A DNA stretch of 64,000 nt. Source: Ancistrus triradiatus (Eukaryota > Chordata > Actinopteri > Siluriformes > Loricariidae). Below, in pieces: positions 47,067 to 59,331 of the stretch; the stretch's first letter is position 1; every line of letters begins with the position of its first letter. A program made the translations under genes and the position numbers. Below the pieces are notes generated by a model. The model saw only the letters and a list, made by a program, of their open reading frames with translations, did not search any database and was not told the origin of the DNA. The stretch covers positions 248,001 to 312,000 of the forward strand of contig JAJAGP010000247.1 of the NCBI GenBank assembly GCA_025084515.1. The letters run 5' to 3'.

Positions 47067-48487
47067 TGCATATTACTACTCATAGTAGCAAACTAAATGG
47101 TATGCACACTACTACTCATACTAACTAAAAAAATAATATGCATACACTCATACTAGCCTATTAAAAAAAGTATGCATAACCACTCATACTAGCCTACTAA
47201 AGAGTATGCATACCACTCATACTAGCCTACTAAAAGAGTATGCATACCACTCATACTAGCCTACTAAAGAGTATGCATGCCATTCATTACTAGTCTACTA
47301 GAGTATGCATACTACTCACACTAGCCTATTAAAGTATTCACACTACTCATACTAGCCTATTAAAAAGTATGCATACCACTCATACTAGCCTATTAAAGAG
47401 TATGCATGCCATTCATACTAGTCTACTAGAGTATGCATACTACTCACACTAGCCTATTAAAGTATTCACACTACTCATACTAGCCTATTAAAGAGTATGC
47501 ATGCCATTCATACTAGTCTACTAGAGTACACATACAACTCACACAAGCCTACTAAAGAGTATGCATACCACTCATAAGCCTGAGTATGCATACCACTCAC
47601 ACTAGCCTACTAAAGAGTATTCACACTACTCATACTAGCCTATTAAAGAGTACGCATATAACTCACACAAGCCTACTAAAGAGTATACATACCACTCATA
47701 CTAGCCTACTAAAGAGTATGCATACCACCCATACTAGCCTACTAAAGAGTATGCATACCACTCACACTAGCCTACTAAAGAGTATGCATACCACTCACAC
47801 TAGCCTACTAAAGAGTATGCATACCACTCACACTAGACTATTAGAGTATGCATACTACTCATACTAGCCTACTACAAAAGAGCATGCATACTACTCATAA
47901 GCCTATGAGTATGCATACTACTCACAATAGCCTACTAGAGTATTCACACTACTAATACTAGCCTACTAAAGAGTATGCATACCACTCACACTAGCCTACT
48001 AAAAAGAGCATGCATACTACTCATAAGCCTATGAGTATGCATACTACTCACACTAGCCTACTAGAGTATTCACACTACTAATACTAGCCTACTAAAGAGT
48101 ACGCATACCACTCACACTAGCCTACTAGAGTATTCACACTACTAATACTAGCCTACTAGAGAATGCATACCACTCAGACTAGCCTACTAAAGAGTATTTA
48201 CACTACTAATACTAGCCTACTAGAGAGTATGCATACCACTCACACTAGCCTACTAAAGAGTATTTACACTACTAATACTAGCCTACTAGAGAGTATGCAT
48301 ACCACTCACACTAGCCTACTAAAAAGAGCATGCATACTACTCATAAGCCTATGAGTATGCATACTACTCACTAGCCTACTAGAGTATTCACACTACTAAT
48401 ACTAGCCTACTAGAGTATGCATACCACTCACACTAGCCTACTAAAGAGTATGCATACTACTCATAAGCCTATTAACGAGTAATGCAC
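47067..48487. repeat. Minisatellite, 33-bp unit with GTATGCATAC core, about 43 units
   Basis: The unit is AGAGTATGCATACCACTCAC then ACTAGCCTACTAA, with variants GTATTCACACTACTAATACT and GCATGCATACTACTCATAAG. Because 33 is a multiple of three, the array opens a fake frame of an 11-residue repeat (MHTTHTSLLKS) at 47586-47867 and again at 48163-48354. Higher-order blocks are visible: a GCATGCATACTACTCATAAG to CTAATACTAGCCTAC block recurs near 47880, 48005 and 48325. It lies about 640 bp downstream of TMEM104 exon 49126-49222 inside the large intron. Confidence 0.93.
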
Positions 48488-48887
48488 ACAAATTGCGATA
48501 AAATGTAAAAGTCGCCCACCCATAGTTGAGATATCATTGCAGAAACTAAAACTCTAATCTGAGCACAGAGTCTAATGTATCCGAGCTCAGAAACAGATTC
48601 TGTGAGAATCTCCTAGGTAACATCAAACATCCCCAGGAGAAAACATTTACTGTGAATGTTCAAAATAGTACTATAATCTCAGTTCTGCCTCCCTAATTTG
48701 GCTAAAACACAGATAAATTGGTAAACTATGAAAAACATAACAGGCATCTTCAAAGTAAAGAAGATTAAAAACCATCTTAGTGTAAGAGGTTTATCTGAGG
48801 GAGGAGATACAAATGCATTTTTGTAACTCCACAGGCTGAACCTACTTTCCCTCCATTTCAAAGGCTGGAAGACAGCAAACAGCATGA

Positions 48888-48889
<2 letters not shown>

Positions 48890-48929
<40 letters not shown>

Positions 48930-48957
48930 CGACTACACTACACTACACTACACTACA
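48890..48957. repeat. (CA)n microsatellite followed by (CACTA)n
   Basis: About 19 CA units at 48890-48927 are followed by about five CACTA units to 48957. On the TMEM104 sense strand this is a TG repeat about 200 nt downstream of an exon's donor. Confidence 0.95.
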
Positions 48958-49125
48958 GACAGAGAGATAGAGGAGTCTCAAGAGATGGTGCTCTCCTTCA
49001 CTCAGGCTGCACTCACTATCCTGACTCGAGCATTAGTTCCTGTGCTCACTCTGAGGATTCCTGTCAGGCTGACGGAGGACGACTGATAAAGAGGACAGAG
49101 ATAGCGCTGTGTGTGAAGCACTCAC

Positions 49126-49222
49126 CAGAAAGACTCTGTAGGCATCTTTCCGTTTCACAGGCCCCCAGCAAGCGTCCGTGTCATTGTACTTAATACTCCC
49201 AGCACTGCATGAGTGATTTCCA
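49126..49222 (-). CDS. tmem104: TMEM104 coding exon 7 (glycosylated loop)
   Basis: Encodes residues 174-205: GNHSCSAGSIKYNDTDACWG then PVKRKDAYRVFL. KYNDTDACWGP is a strong TMEM104 signature. NHS and NDT are N-glycosylation sequons, and the cysteines may form disulfides in the lumenal loop (inference). The acceptor is GCTGTTGCAG, where one T completes the preceding cysteine codon. The donor is CTG followed by GTGAGTGC in phase 0. A TG/CA microsatellite lies about 200 bp downstream of this donor in the intron. Confidence 0.94.
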
Positions 49223-49842
49223 CTGCAACAGCAAAAGCACAAAACACCGGCCACACTATCATGCAAAGAGATATATCAATCTCAGCAAATCCATACTGAC
49301 TGTAGATTCTGACTGGGCTGTTTAAACGCATAATAAACAAGGATTAAAATCATTGCACGCACAGTGATCGTGATCCAATCCAAAGCAACATACATTTAAT
49401 GTGATCATTATCAAAGGGCTAACATTAGAGAATTCCAATTAACTAATCGGGGTTAGTAGATTCCCTCCCCGTGTACCACCTTCATGGACCGAGCAAAGGT
49501 TAGAAAGACATACAGAAAGTCAGAGGACAGTCCTAGGCAGAGGATGAGGCTGGTCCAGACCTTGACCTGGTACGGGATTTCTTATGATGTGACGTTGGTT
49601 ACAGCTTTCTGTGCAATAAAAAGATGACTGGAAGCCAAACAATAAGAGTCAAATGTCAAAAAAAAGACTGGACAGGGTCACAGCCTCTATTCAGGCCAAT
49701 TTTGACTCGCAGAAGAAAATAGGAGGGATAATAAGTTGTTGCCAGCAGCAAACCCAAGTGCTATGGGTGACCCAAAAATAAAAGCAGTATAAGTGATTCA
49801 TTTTAGTGGGTGCAAATGGTATAAGATTTTGGCTGAACTCAC

Positions 49843-49942
49843 CAAGCCACTTCCATCAGTGACATGGGTACGGCAGCAGCATAGATGGCCAAGTCTCCAT
49901 ATAGGTATACGATGAGGCAGATGTAGAACATATTGACGCCAA
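49843..49942 (-). CDS. tmem104: TMEM104 coding exon 6 (third helix)
   Basis: Encodes residues 140-172 plus two bases: VGVNMFYICLIVYLYGDLAI then YAAAVPMSLMEVA. This is a hydrophobic helix with the conserved LYGDLAIYAAAVP motif. The acceptor is CCTTACAG before TTGGC; the donor is TTG followed by GTGAGTTC. The terminal TG joins the first T of the next exon to make a cysteine codon, matching the cysteine at that point in the family. It lies in a frame not shared by any long ORF here, and was found by family match. Confidence 0.92.
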
Positions 49943-50039
49943 CTGTAAGGCAACAAAGAATCAGGAGTTTTAAAAAATATAAAAAAATCTAAAACATGCC
50001 TCCTGTAACCAATCATTAAACATTTCCGCCATTGGACAA

Positions 50040-50300
50040 GATGGAATAGGATTTGACGCTCTTGCCTTGCGTGCCAACAACCTGTCGCCGGTTGGTGATT
50101 TGCCCCTCTTTGGACCACTACTGGTAGGTACTCAATTGCCGACCAGGAGCACCCCACAAGACTTGTTATTTAGGAGATGTTCTGACCCAGTCATTTGGCC
50201 ATCACAATCTGACCCCTGTTAAACTCGTTCAAGTCTTTACTCATAAATATTTCTCCCACAGCCAACATGCCGACTATGAGAACTGACTGTTCGCTTACCG
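50040..50300. mobile_element. Fragment of a DNA element family shared with 58280-58748
   Basis: ACCACTACTGGTAGGTACTC, GAGCACCCCACAAGACTTGT, GATGTTCTGACCCAGTCATT and GAACTGACTGTTCGCTTAC parallel the 58480-58660 sequence in the same order. The TIR (complement of CAGCCATAACATTA) is missing here. Confidence 0.5.
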
Positions 50301-50324
50301 TCGAATCTGTCTCAGAGCTTAACA

Positions 50325-50516
50325 TACATTTACAGCATTTAGCAGACGCCCTTATCCAGAGCGACTTACAATTGATACAGTCTTACAATCCAAGCAATTG
50401 TGGGTTAAGGGTCTTGCTCAAGGAGCCAACAGTGGCAGCTTGGCAGAGATGGGATTTGAACCCTCGACCTTTTGGTCCATAGTCCAGTACCTTAACCACT
50501 AGGCTACCATAGTCCC
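50325..50516 (-). repeat. tRNA-derived SINE, full-length copy
   Basis: Same family as 7808-7994, minus orientation: tail TACATTTACAGCATTTAGCA at the left, B box complement GGATTTGAACC and head CTAGGCTACCATAGTCCC at the right. It is in sense orientation to TMEM104. Confidence 0.87.
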
Positions 50517-51780
50517 GTGGACATGCAGTTATAATGAGATAACATTATTTGTTATTCATTATGTGCGAGGTTTTACTGTTAAGGCCGATCAGTATAAACA
50601 TAAATTAAAACTTCCCAAACGTAAAACCATGGCAACACTCAACCTCCCCTGGATTTGACTCCAGTTTCCCAGGAAACAGCACAACAAAATATAAATTGTA
50701 TTGTTTTTTTTAAATCCTGAGATTTGATATAGCTACGACGTTCTTGTGCCAGGTTTACAGTGTGTAGATATCTATTTTATTTGTTCTCCCCCAGATGAAG
50801 ATCACTCAAAAGCTTAACCTTTCACTACAACCTTTGCTAACTTCAGCATGCACCTTATCACGCGTCTTTGACCACCGTCTTAGCTTCAGCAGACCACGAA
50901 GGCTGCTTTTAGAGAAGACGTTCACAGCTGCTAAGAGTGAAGAACAGCATAAAAAGGTGCAAAGACTAAGAAGCAACCCTTCTGCACTACTGAGAATATT
51001 AATCATCCTAATTACGAAAGTAGAACTTCATGATAGTCTTCCATGTTCTTTTTTTTTCTCCTTTTCCAGCCCTGCCTCCATTCATGCACTGCACTGTGTG
51101 CGCCAAACCAAGACGAGTCAAGAGCTTTTGAGAGAACAGACAGAGCGGCATGAGGCATCAGACATACATCACCAGGCACTTGAGCTCTTGTGAGAATCTC
51201 CAAAAGCCCTGCTGGCCTCATCAGCTCATTCATTACTGCCAGGCAAATTAGGGCTCACAGTCCATTAACGCTAAATGAAAAAGCAAAGAATATACCCTTT
51301 TTAAGGGTTTGATGAATGTTGCTCTTGTCAGCCGAAAAAAAGGGCAATGCTGCCACCTGTTTCCCACCATTCATTTAAGAGTAACGTAATGGGGAAATGA
51401 AACATGAAACACCAAGTCACTAATGGTTATTAAGTAGTGGTTGTATGTGTATTAAAATTTTTACCATTAAAAACCATACAGGTGACGCATCTCCATGGAC
51501 AAACATAAAAATGGGTAAAACTAATTAAAATAAAAAGCTGTAGTATGCCACAGGATGCAAAATTTATGCCTTGCTAGAGATGGACCAGCCAGTTGTAAAT
51601 TATTAGTATCTTATTGTGAAGACAAAATGTCTTGGAACAACCACAACAACCTTTGAGCCACATAAGCTCATAGAACATAACCATCATACCCAAGAACTGC
51701 TTTACTGAAAGCTTCATGGTTTGGGTTTCCATGGTTAAGCAGGCACACAGACGCTTGTAAACTGGTGGTGTAGCACTTGT
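50517..51780. other. tmem104: Intron 5 background, nothing recognised
   Basis: A 132-codon plus frame (50795-51193) has no recognised family; no element ends seen. Confidence 0.4.
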
Positions 51781-51969
51781 GGGACTATGGTAGTCTAGCG
51801 GGTAAGGTACTGGACTATGGATCAGAAGGTCCAAGGTTCAAATCCCACCTCTGCCAAGTTGCCACTGGTCCTTGAGCAAGGTCCTTAACCCACAATTGCT
51901 TGGATTGTAAGACTGAATCAATTGTAAGTCGCTCTGGATAAGGGCGTCTGCTAAATGCTGTAAATGTAA
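51781..51969 (+). repeat. tRNA-derived SINE, full-length copy, with a decayed second copy behind it
   Basis: GGGACTATGGTAGTCTAGCG, GGTTCAAATCCCACCTCTGC and the GTCGCTCTGGATAAGGGCGT tail are complete. Immediately after (51970-52112), GACCAGAAGATCTAGGGTTC and TGCCAAATGCTGTAAATAC mark a second, older copy in tandem. Confidence 0.85.
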
Positions 51970-52619
51970 TATATTGGGATATTGACCAGAAGATCTAGGG
52001 TTCAAATCCATGCACTGATAAGCTATCACTGTTTGGATTGAACAATAAAAATGTAAGCTGCTTGTCAGTTGTAAGCTCTGCTCTGCCAAATGCTGTAAAT
52101 ACAAGCTTAATATTACATTACATTACATTAGGAGTGACGAATCACACATCACCTAAAGAATGAATCTGGATGTGCCAGAACAACTCAACCTGTCTGTGTA
52201 TATATTGTCTACTGTAAGGTACGGTGGGAAGGAATAATGTTCTGGAAGGGTTTCATAGTGTTTAAGAAGCACATACGGATGTATTATTAGTGTATTAGTC
52301 ATTTACGCACTCATACTTTGGCAGTGTAGTGCATTCATCACTACAAAGCAATGAGTTTTAATAAAATACATAACTTTAACTGTCCAATAAAGCTGTTTTT
52401 TTAAGAACTGGTGCTATGTTCTGTTGCTGAAATAATGCCTATGAGCAAACTAGACTAAACATCACAAACAAACAACAACTCTTCCAGAGTTGTTTAGTCT
52501 ACGTTGGCGTCAATACAGAGGAGTCAACGTGTAGATTTCATTTCAAGAAACTGCACTTGGGGATTAAGTGTTAAAGGCTTACAAGGCACAGACCGACCTG
52601 TAAGTGAGCTGGACTGTAA

Positions 52620-53128
52620 CAGTGGGGCAAAAAATATTTAGTCAGCCACTGTTTGTGCAAGTTCTCCTGCCTGGATATGTACTGGCTTAAGCAGGGGGAC
52701 ACGCCTGGCACTGCAGAATCTGAGTCCCTCTGGGCATAGTGTGTTACTGATGGTAGCCTTTGTTACTTTGGTCCCAGCTCTCTGCAGGTCATTCATCAGT
52801 TCCCTGTGTGGTTCTGGGATTTTTGCTCACCATTCTTTGCCATTAATATAAATAACGAGTGGAGGACAGAAGAGCTTCTTAAAGAAGACGTTACAGGTCT
52901 GTGAGAGCCAGAAATCTTGCTTGTTTGTGGGTGACCAAATACTTATTTTCCACCATGATTTACAATTAAATTCTTTAAAAATCCTACAATGTGACTTCCT
53001 GGATTTTTTTCTCATTTTGTCTCTTATAGTTGAAGTGTACCCATGATGGAAATTACAGACCTCTCTCATCTTTCTAAGTAGGAGAACTTACACAATCGGT
53101 GGCTGACTAAATATTTTTTGCCCCGCTA
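52620..53128. mobile_element. Tc1-like element, deletion derivative of the 17817-18680 type
   Basis: Left end CAGTGGGGCAAAAAATATTT, right end TTTTTTGCCCCGCTAT. The inner right TIR is the same as at 18425-18670 (TCTGTGAGAGCCAGAAATCT, CCAAATACTTATTTTCCACC). The middle keeps only a short transposase-derived piece (TACTGGCTTAAGCAGGGGGA onward). Confidence 0.82.
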
Positions 53129-54010
53129 TATATATCAGTGAAACTTAAGAGAGTCAAGCCTGACAGAACCAACTCATTAAGTACTACCCCTGTTTATTTC
53201 TTGGCTCTGCTCTTTAGTGAAAAGACCGGTGGTAAATAAGGTTTCCATGTACCAACCAGAGAGAACTCTAGAAGGAGCATCTCCTGTCGTTTCTTACAAT
53301 TCAGGAAAACCAATTAGCCAACAGGCACTGTGTCCCACCACAACTCACTGGCATACAAACCACACTTATTTTCCTCATTATTCTATAAAATTAAATGGAA
53401 GAGTTTCGCCTCTCTCTAGGTGCTGTCAAGTAACTCCGAGATGATTTTTATCTCGCTTGAAATACGATCTGCTGGAACACAATGATGAATGCATTAATGC
53501 AGACTTCAGTCTCTGACAGCTGTTACAGATAAAACACTAAAGAAAATCTATTTTGTGCCGATAACGAATGTATCCATGTCTGCCTCGTTCACGTGAAGCT
53601 CATCCTCCAGCTGCAATGCAGAGCATGCTCGCAGACATGAAATAAGACGGACCACAGGAGCAAGACGACATTTTTTAAGGCACATGAGAACAAATATCTA
53701 GGTACATTTATGTCAGAATACAGGTGCAAAAAGACAATGCATGACGTTTCTCAAGTTCTAGTTTCCCTGATCAAATGTCCAGTCAGCTTTTAAATATTTA
53801 CAGGGAGCAGAAGAAGCCGAATTCTGTGATGACGCCATGATTTCGAACTTCACAACCCAACCTTCTCAAAGACTTCTTATCCTAATTAAGTGCAATAACT
53901 AGCAACATTTACATAGACTCTGCATATAACAACAAAACAATTCTTTAAAATAAGATAACAGTTGTATCAGCATTAATGACTATATTCACAACGGACACAC
54001 TAGTCACACT
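53129..54010. other. tmem104: Intron 5 background, nothing recognised
   Basis: No element or exon-like sequence identified. Confidence 0.4.
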
Positions 54011-54392
54011 GGGACTGTGGTGGCCTGGTACTGGACTCTGGACCAGAAGGTCGAGGGTTACATTTACATACATTTACAGCATTTAGCAGACGCCCTTATC
54101 CAGAGCGACTTACAATTGGTACAATCTTACAATCCAAGCAATTGTGGGTTAAGGGTCTTGCTCAAGCTTAGCAGAGGTGGGATTTGAACCCTGGACCTTC
54201 TGGTCCATAGTCCAGTACCTTAACCACTAGGCTACCACAGTCCCCAGTGGATTCAAATCCCACCTCTGCCAAGCTGCCACTGTTGGGTCCTTGAGCAAGA
54301 CCCTTAACCCACAATTGCTTGGATTGTAACTCTGTACCAATTGGAAGTCGCTCTGGATAAGGGCGTCTGCTAAATGCTGTAAATGTAAATGT
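54011..54392 (+). repeat. Second SINE interrupted by an inverted SINE copy
   Basis: The outer plus-strand SINE covers 54011-54060 (GGGACTGTGGTGGCCTGGTA to GGTCGAGGGTT) and resumes at 54245 with GATTCAAATCCCACCTCTGC to 54392. Between them, 54061-54244 is a minus-strand copy from tail (TTTACAGCATTTAGCAGACG) to head (GGCTACCACAGTCCC). The breakpoint differs from that of the similar nest at 13341-13705, being inside the B box here. Confidence 0.85.
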
Positions 54393-56610
54393 AGTCATGG
54401 GCCATCGACCAATGCCTCACGAGGCCAATATTCAAAAATGCAGAGAAACTTGCAGCTCATAAACTGGAACTACTGAGTTACTAAAACAAAAAGAGAACAT
54501 TCAGTGAGGATGAGGCCATTTATGAGAAGATGAAAACTTTGTTGCCAGCATTACAACTCACTACTTTTAACTGAGGCTGATTAAAACAACAAGCTGCGGT
54601 CTACTCTAACAGTGTATCTGTTTTGTTGTTAAGTATTGTTAAGTATTACACCACCCCCCCATTAACAATAATAGATCATTATCACCCTGCTCTCTAAATA
54701 TCAGCATCGACCATTAAAAAACCTATATTGGCCGACCACTAAAACTAATGCAAATCTTTGGAATGTGGGAGGAAACAGAAGGACATTGAGTAAACCCATG
54801 CAGTCACGGGGAGGACAGGCAGACTCCGGAGTTGGGATCAAACCCGTGGATCTCAGAGCCCTATTAACAATAACATATTACGGAGTTATAATAAACTCTA
54901 CTTATTTACGTGTTTTATCATATCGGTGGCTCCTGTGTAACAAGTAACACGCTACTTAAGAATTTTTTACTAGACCATCTTAATCTTAACTATTTTTGCA
55001 TACACTTCACTTACTAGATTATTTTTTGTAACAGCACTACATCAGCAATAATGTTTTTGGCACCTCTGCTAGCATGTATAGACAAACCTGAGAAAATGTT
55101 GTACTCAAACAAGTGCACCATACCCAGTGAAAAGTTTCTGTGAATAAGAGAATGAATATAATGGTTTCCACAGCCCAGTGTGAGAAAGGAGGAGCCTGAT
55201 CACGAGGCCCTGCAGCACCACATCATTAACACCTACTGTCTGAGGCCGTCAGGGATCAAGGACCCATCTGATTGTCTATCTGTGCTTGGACCCTTAAGGC
55301 CAGGCATGCTGCACGCTCCAACGGTCTGAGGCTTTGCTTACATGAAAGATCCATTAATTCTCACAAGAAAATAACTGGTTATCTTGACGTCTACCTTTTC
55401 TTTGTGGTAAAAGAACAATACACGGTCTCTCCGAAATAAAGGGCTACTACATCTTATGTATGCCGCCCATGGTGCCCATGTTGGCAATAGATTCTCTTGT
55501 AGCACCAAAAATGGAAACGTGCATCGATACACCATGCATACTGGCCATCAGTGCTGGCATGATCTCTACAGCTAGCATAAAGGGGACTCTTTATCTCCTC
55601 TACTCCATCTTCCTCTCTTACTTTGTTTTTTCAGCACGCTGTGTGTCCAGCTAATTCATTTGTGATTAGAGGAGCTGAGCGCAGCAAGAATGGGATGGGT
55701 TTTATCTCCCTGGCCGATCGATACAGTCACGCTTGGACACCTGGGCGAGGATAAAGCGGTCAGTTCACTCCATCCAGCATGTGAAAAGGTTAGAGCGCAG
55801 GGGGCTATTTTAACACTTCGGGCTTTAATAGAATAATGCAGACAAGTAGGGAAGAGAGAGACTGGCATTTCAACAGGAGCTCAGTGCCACCGCTGAAGGT
55901 GTGATACGCCGGTATTTGCGTGTTGAGTGTAACAACTGCACCACCTAGCGGCTGCTGTTGAAATTCAGGCGCAGAAGAATCCAACTCAAGAGCGCGTCTC
56001 GTACCTTTCTGATTTGAGAAGATGCCAAAAGCAATGGTGATGAGATATTACTTAGCTCTACAAGAGAGTGGTGAGTCAGCTATTGGCCAAACAGAGAAAG
56101 CGGGGGTGGGGGGGGGGCACCTGATCAGAAGATTGCCTCCATCTGCACAGTTCAAGGTGAATGCAGTTCTCCTTTTAATTAAGGTTTCCAGTATAATGGC
56201 TTTCTTTCTCTACCTGGTTTTCCCACACTGGTTCCTCAACTGATAGCAGATTAAACTCGGCAGTGATGGCGCCGAAGTCGGTAATTACAGCCAAAGGCAA
56301 TTAAATCGTCTTTAATTACATTCCATTAACAGGCTGATAGCTTTGATCTATCCAACAGAGAATTAAAGAAATAAGAATGAGTCTACATGACCTTCAATAA
56401 TTACTACTATTTAAAAAAAGTAAACACCAACTGATAACCAAATCAGTCCAGTTGCCACTAACCACTACTGCAAATCTGCATCCTACTGGAAGAACGTACT
56501 GCTTATTGTAAAGTACTGGTCACTAAACCTGGGGGATCTGCAGCTTGTAGCACAGATTAGACAAGAATTGAAGAACACAAATGTTCTGAAACGATTATGT
56601 TAACAACATA
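54393..56610. other. tmem104: Intron 5 background with one degenerate DANA-like SINE (54752-54862)
   Basis: GAATGTGGGAGGAAACAGAA and GACTCCGGAGTTGGGATCAA mark the decayed SINE in minus orientation. Nothing else recognised; a C-run near 54650 and G-run near 56108 are simple sequence. Confidence 0.45.
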
Positions 56611-57341
56611 CAGTACTGTACAAAAGACCTTTATTAGATTAGATACACCATTGTTTTAGCAATGGTATAATGACCAAATATCATTATTTCAGTTTTTTTA
56701 CTAGAATACAACCAGAAAATACAGGAAATTTGTATGCAGTATTAAAAAACTGGAAAAAATAAAAAAATAAAATTCAGAAACCAGCTTCTATAGGCCACAG
56801 TGGCAAGTATCTAGTGTGGCCTCCCCTTACAATTACATTTTCTGTTTTCTCTCCAAGCTGTGTTCCACCAGTTCCAGCCCCACACATGATGTTCATCCAC
56901 TGCAGCTCCACTCAAGCTGCTTCCGTCATCAGCTCCAGCCCCATCATACCCGGGCCACTTAATGCCGATGTGCATACTTCACATTTTATTCGAACTTTGA
57001 CTCCATGACTTTAGTTTCGCTCTTAGATTTATCATCTACGCCGCCCAAGGAGGTTGGGTCCCTTTTTGAGTCTTGGTCCTCCCAAGGTTTCTTCCTATAA
57101 CACTCAGGGAGGTTTTCCTTGCCACTGTCGCCATAGGCTTGCTCAGTTTGGGATGACGTAGTTATTAGGAGATAATGTAAACTTGTAAAGTTGCTTTGAG
57201 ACAATGCTCCATTGCAAAAAGCGCTATATAAATAGATCTGACACTTGACCAATAGAAGCATCTGGCAGCTTCATCAGAATAGATTAGACCACTGCTAAAA
57301 CAGTAAATCTAATGGTGGCCTAAGAGTTCTGCACAGTACTG
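56611..57341. mobile_element. DNA transposon with CAGTACTGTGCAAAAG-type TIRs and a repeat inside
   Basis: The left end CAGTACTGTACAAAAGACCT with TTAGATTAGATACACCATTG is mirrored at the right by AGATTAGACCACTGCTAAAA to GCACAGTACTG. Inside, 56825-57245 is a different widespread fish repeat: CTCCCAAGGTTTCTTCCT, GGTTTTCCTTGCCACTGTCG and AGCGCTATATAAATAG. A lone end of the same element is at 19727-19800. Confidence 0.7.
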
Positions 57342-58279
57342 TAGAACCAAATTCTTTCATTTTCTGTAACATGACACATCTTTTATCCACAGCGTAAACT
57401 ATTAGTATATATTCATTATTTAAATTTTATGAAATTTGTTTCATTCCATAAAAAATACGGAATAAAACATTTCTTTTTTTCCTTTTAACTATACACTATA
57501 CAAACACAACATCAACTAAAGAACTACCCAAATTTTGAACATGATTTGGAAAAATTCTAACGTACATTTTAGCCCGTTACATCTCTGAGATCGACTTTCT
57601 TTTCTTTTCAAAAGAAGGATGCTAACACGCCAGTGACGCAATATTTTGGTTTCAACCAAACAGACACGGATGTTAATGCTCCAAGATGTCTGTGCTAAGG
57701 GACTTCGTTCTGTATATCAAGAGCGGAAGACAAATGGAGATAAATGAGCTCGCATTACAACTGACGACTGCAAGCAGTGCCCCGGGTACGACCATCTGTT
57801 ATGCACATTTACAGGACGGTTTGTAGACAGAAGAAACGTCTATTACCAATGTCTTATCATGATAATTCCTCATCATGATGCTTTCTCCCACATCAGAATG
57901 AAACGAGAATAACACTACGTATTATATTTTGTATTAAGCTTGAAATCCTATTATGAGTGGGGATAAAGCTTGAAATCCTAATCTGGTGGGATTCAACTTT
58001 CATGGGACGCCATCTCATTTACTCTTTAACAGTTGCTGCGATGTGATTTTACTTCCGTCTAGACGGGTCACGTCAGCATTTTCTTCCTTCCTCCCAGGAG
58101 AAATTCACAGGCAGGATTACGTTCTGCTTTAGACACCACTCAGTGGTACTCTTTAATGCATCTGGATCTCCATAATTGTACAGGCAGATGTTGATTTTTG
58201 ATCATGGCAACTTGCTGTAATTCTTCTACAAGTCAATTCATAACCTTCTCAAATCTACAAACGGGGAATTTAAAGGAAT
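57342..58279. other. tmem104: Intron 5 background, nothing recognised
   Basis: No exon-like or element-like sequence identified. Confidence 0.4.
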
Positions 58280-58748
58280 CCTTGCACTATGGGCAGGGAT
58301 CAGCATGGGCACTCTGACCAGTCTGCTGCTACACACCCCCATACACAACAACCTCTATGCACTGTGTGTACTGACGCCTATTTCAGCCAGCATTAAGTTT
58401 TCCTACAGTGTGCTCCAGTGACTCTTCTGTAGGTTCAGACCAGACATGCTGTTGACTGTCACTGGTTCACTGGATGTCATTCCTTGGACCATTTTTGGTA
58501 GGTACCCACCAGTGCATACCCGGAACACCCCACAGTTTTGGAGATGCTCTGACCCAATCATCCAGCCGTCACAATCTGGTACTTGTCAAAGTCACTCGGA
58601 TCGTTATGCTTGCTTTTTTCCAGCGTCTAGTCTATCAACTACAAGAACTGACTGTTCACTTGCTGGCATCCCTTGACAGGTGCACACAGTAATGAGAAAA
58701 TCTATGTTATTCACTTCACCCGTGGCTTTAAAGTTATGGCTGACCTAC
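58280..58748. mobile_element. DNA element ending in TTATGGCTGA, non-coding
   Basis: The right end TTCACTTCACCCGTGGCTTT then AAAGTTATGGCTGACC is the complement of the end found at 9927-9985. The middle (ACCCACCAGTGCATACCCGG, GAGATGCTCTGACCCAATCA) is shared with 50040-50300. These are widespread in fish; the superfamily is not certain. Confidence 0.55.
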
Positions 58749-59331
58749 GTGCCTTACACAGTGTGCTGTAAAAACAATAATCTGTGTACAGGCTAGAGAA
58801 CGCTTTTACTGTTTCAACACAGAACTCGACTTCTATTCTACATGTAGGAAAGAAAATCTGCCTCATCTTCATATCTTGTGTCATTCCATTTTTGTGCCAC
58901 GCTCAAGGAAACGCCTCTTTGGCTTCACAATTTGGCTTCAGAACTTCCAGCATGGTCCAAAACAGAACCTAGAACCCGAGCCAGTAATCCACTGTGCGTG
59001 CATTAAATGCTTCTTCGATCATTCACTCTTTAAATCGGATGAAAAGATCTTTAATACAAGTTGTTAATGACACTTCTTTTCCTGAACAGCTGACTAAATG
59101 ATGTGGGAGTTTACCATATGAAAACCGAGGGCTAAATAATAACTCTTCCCAAATAATGATTCTTCTTCCCCGCCTTTATCAAACAGGTCCTTACTAAACC
59201 CACGGACCTGAAAACAAATGGAAACTAAAGGGGAAATTTGAATAATACTAATCATATACTTAAAATGTATTACATATACCTTAAGTGTGTGATGCAAATG
59301 TGTGAAAAGATCAGTTACTGAATCTCCTTAC

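Noticed and set aside
47586..48354. Open frames encoding an 11-residue tandem repeat protein (MHTTHTSLLKS units)
   Set aside because: The frame exists only because the 33-bp minisatellite unit is divisible by three. No signal, domain, promoter or splice context.
47067..48487. CRISPR-like regular repeats
   Set aside because: Units are contiguous with no unique spacers and the DNA is vertebrate; it is a minisatellite.
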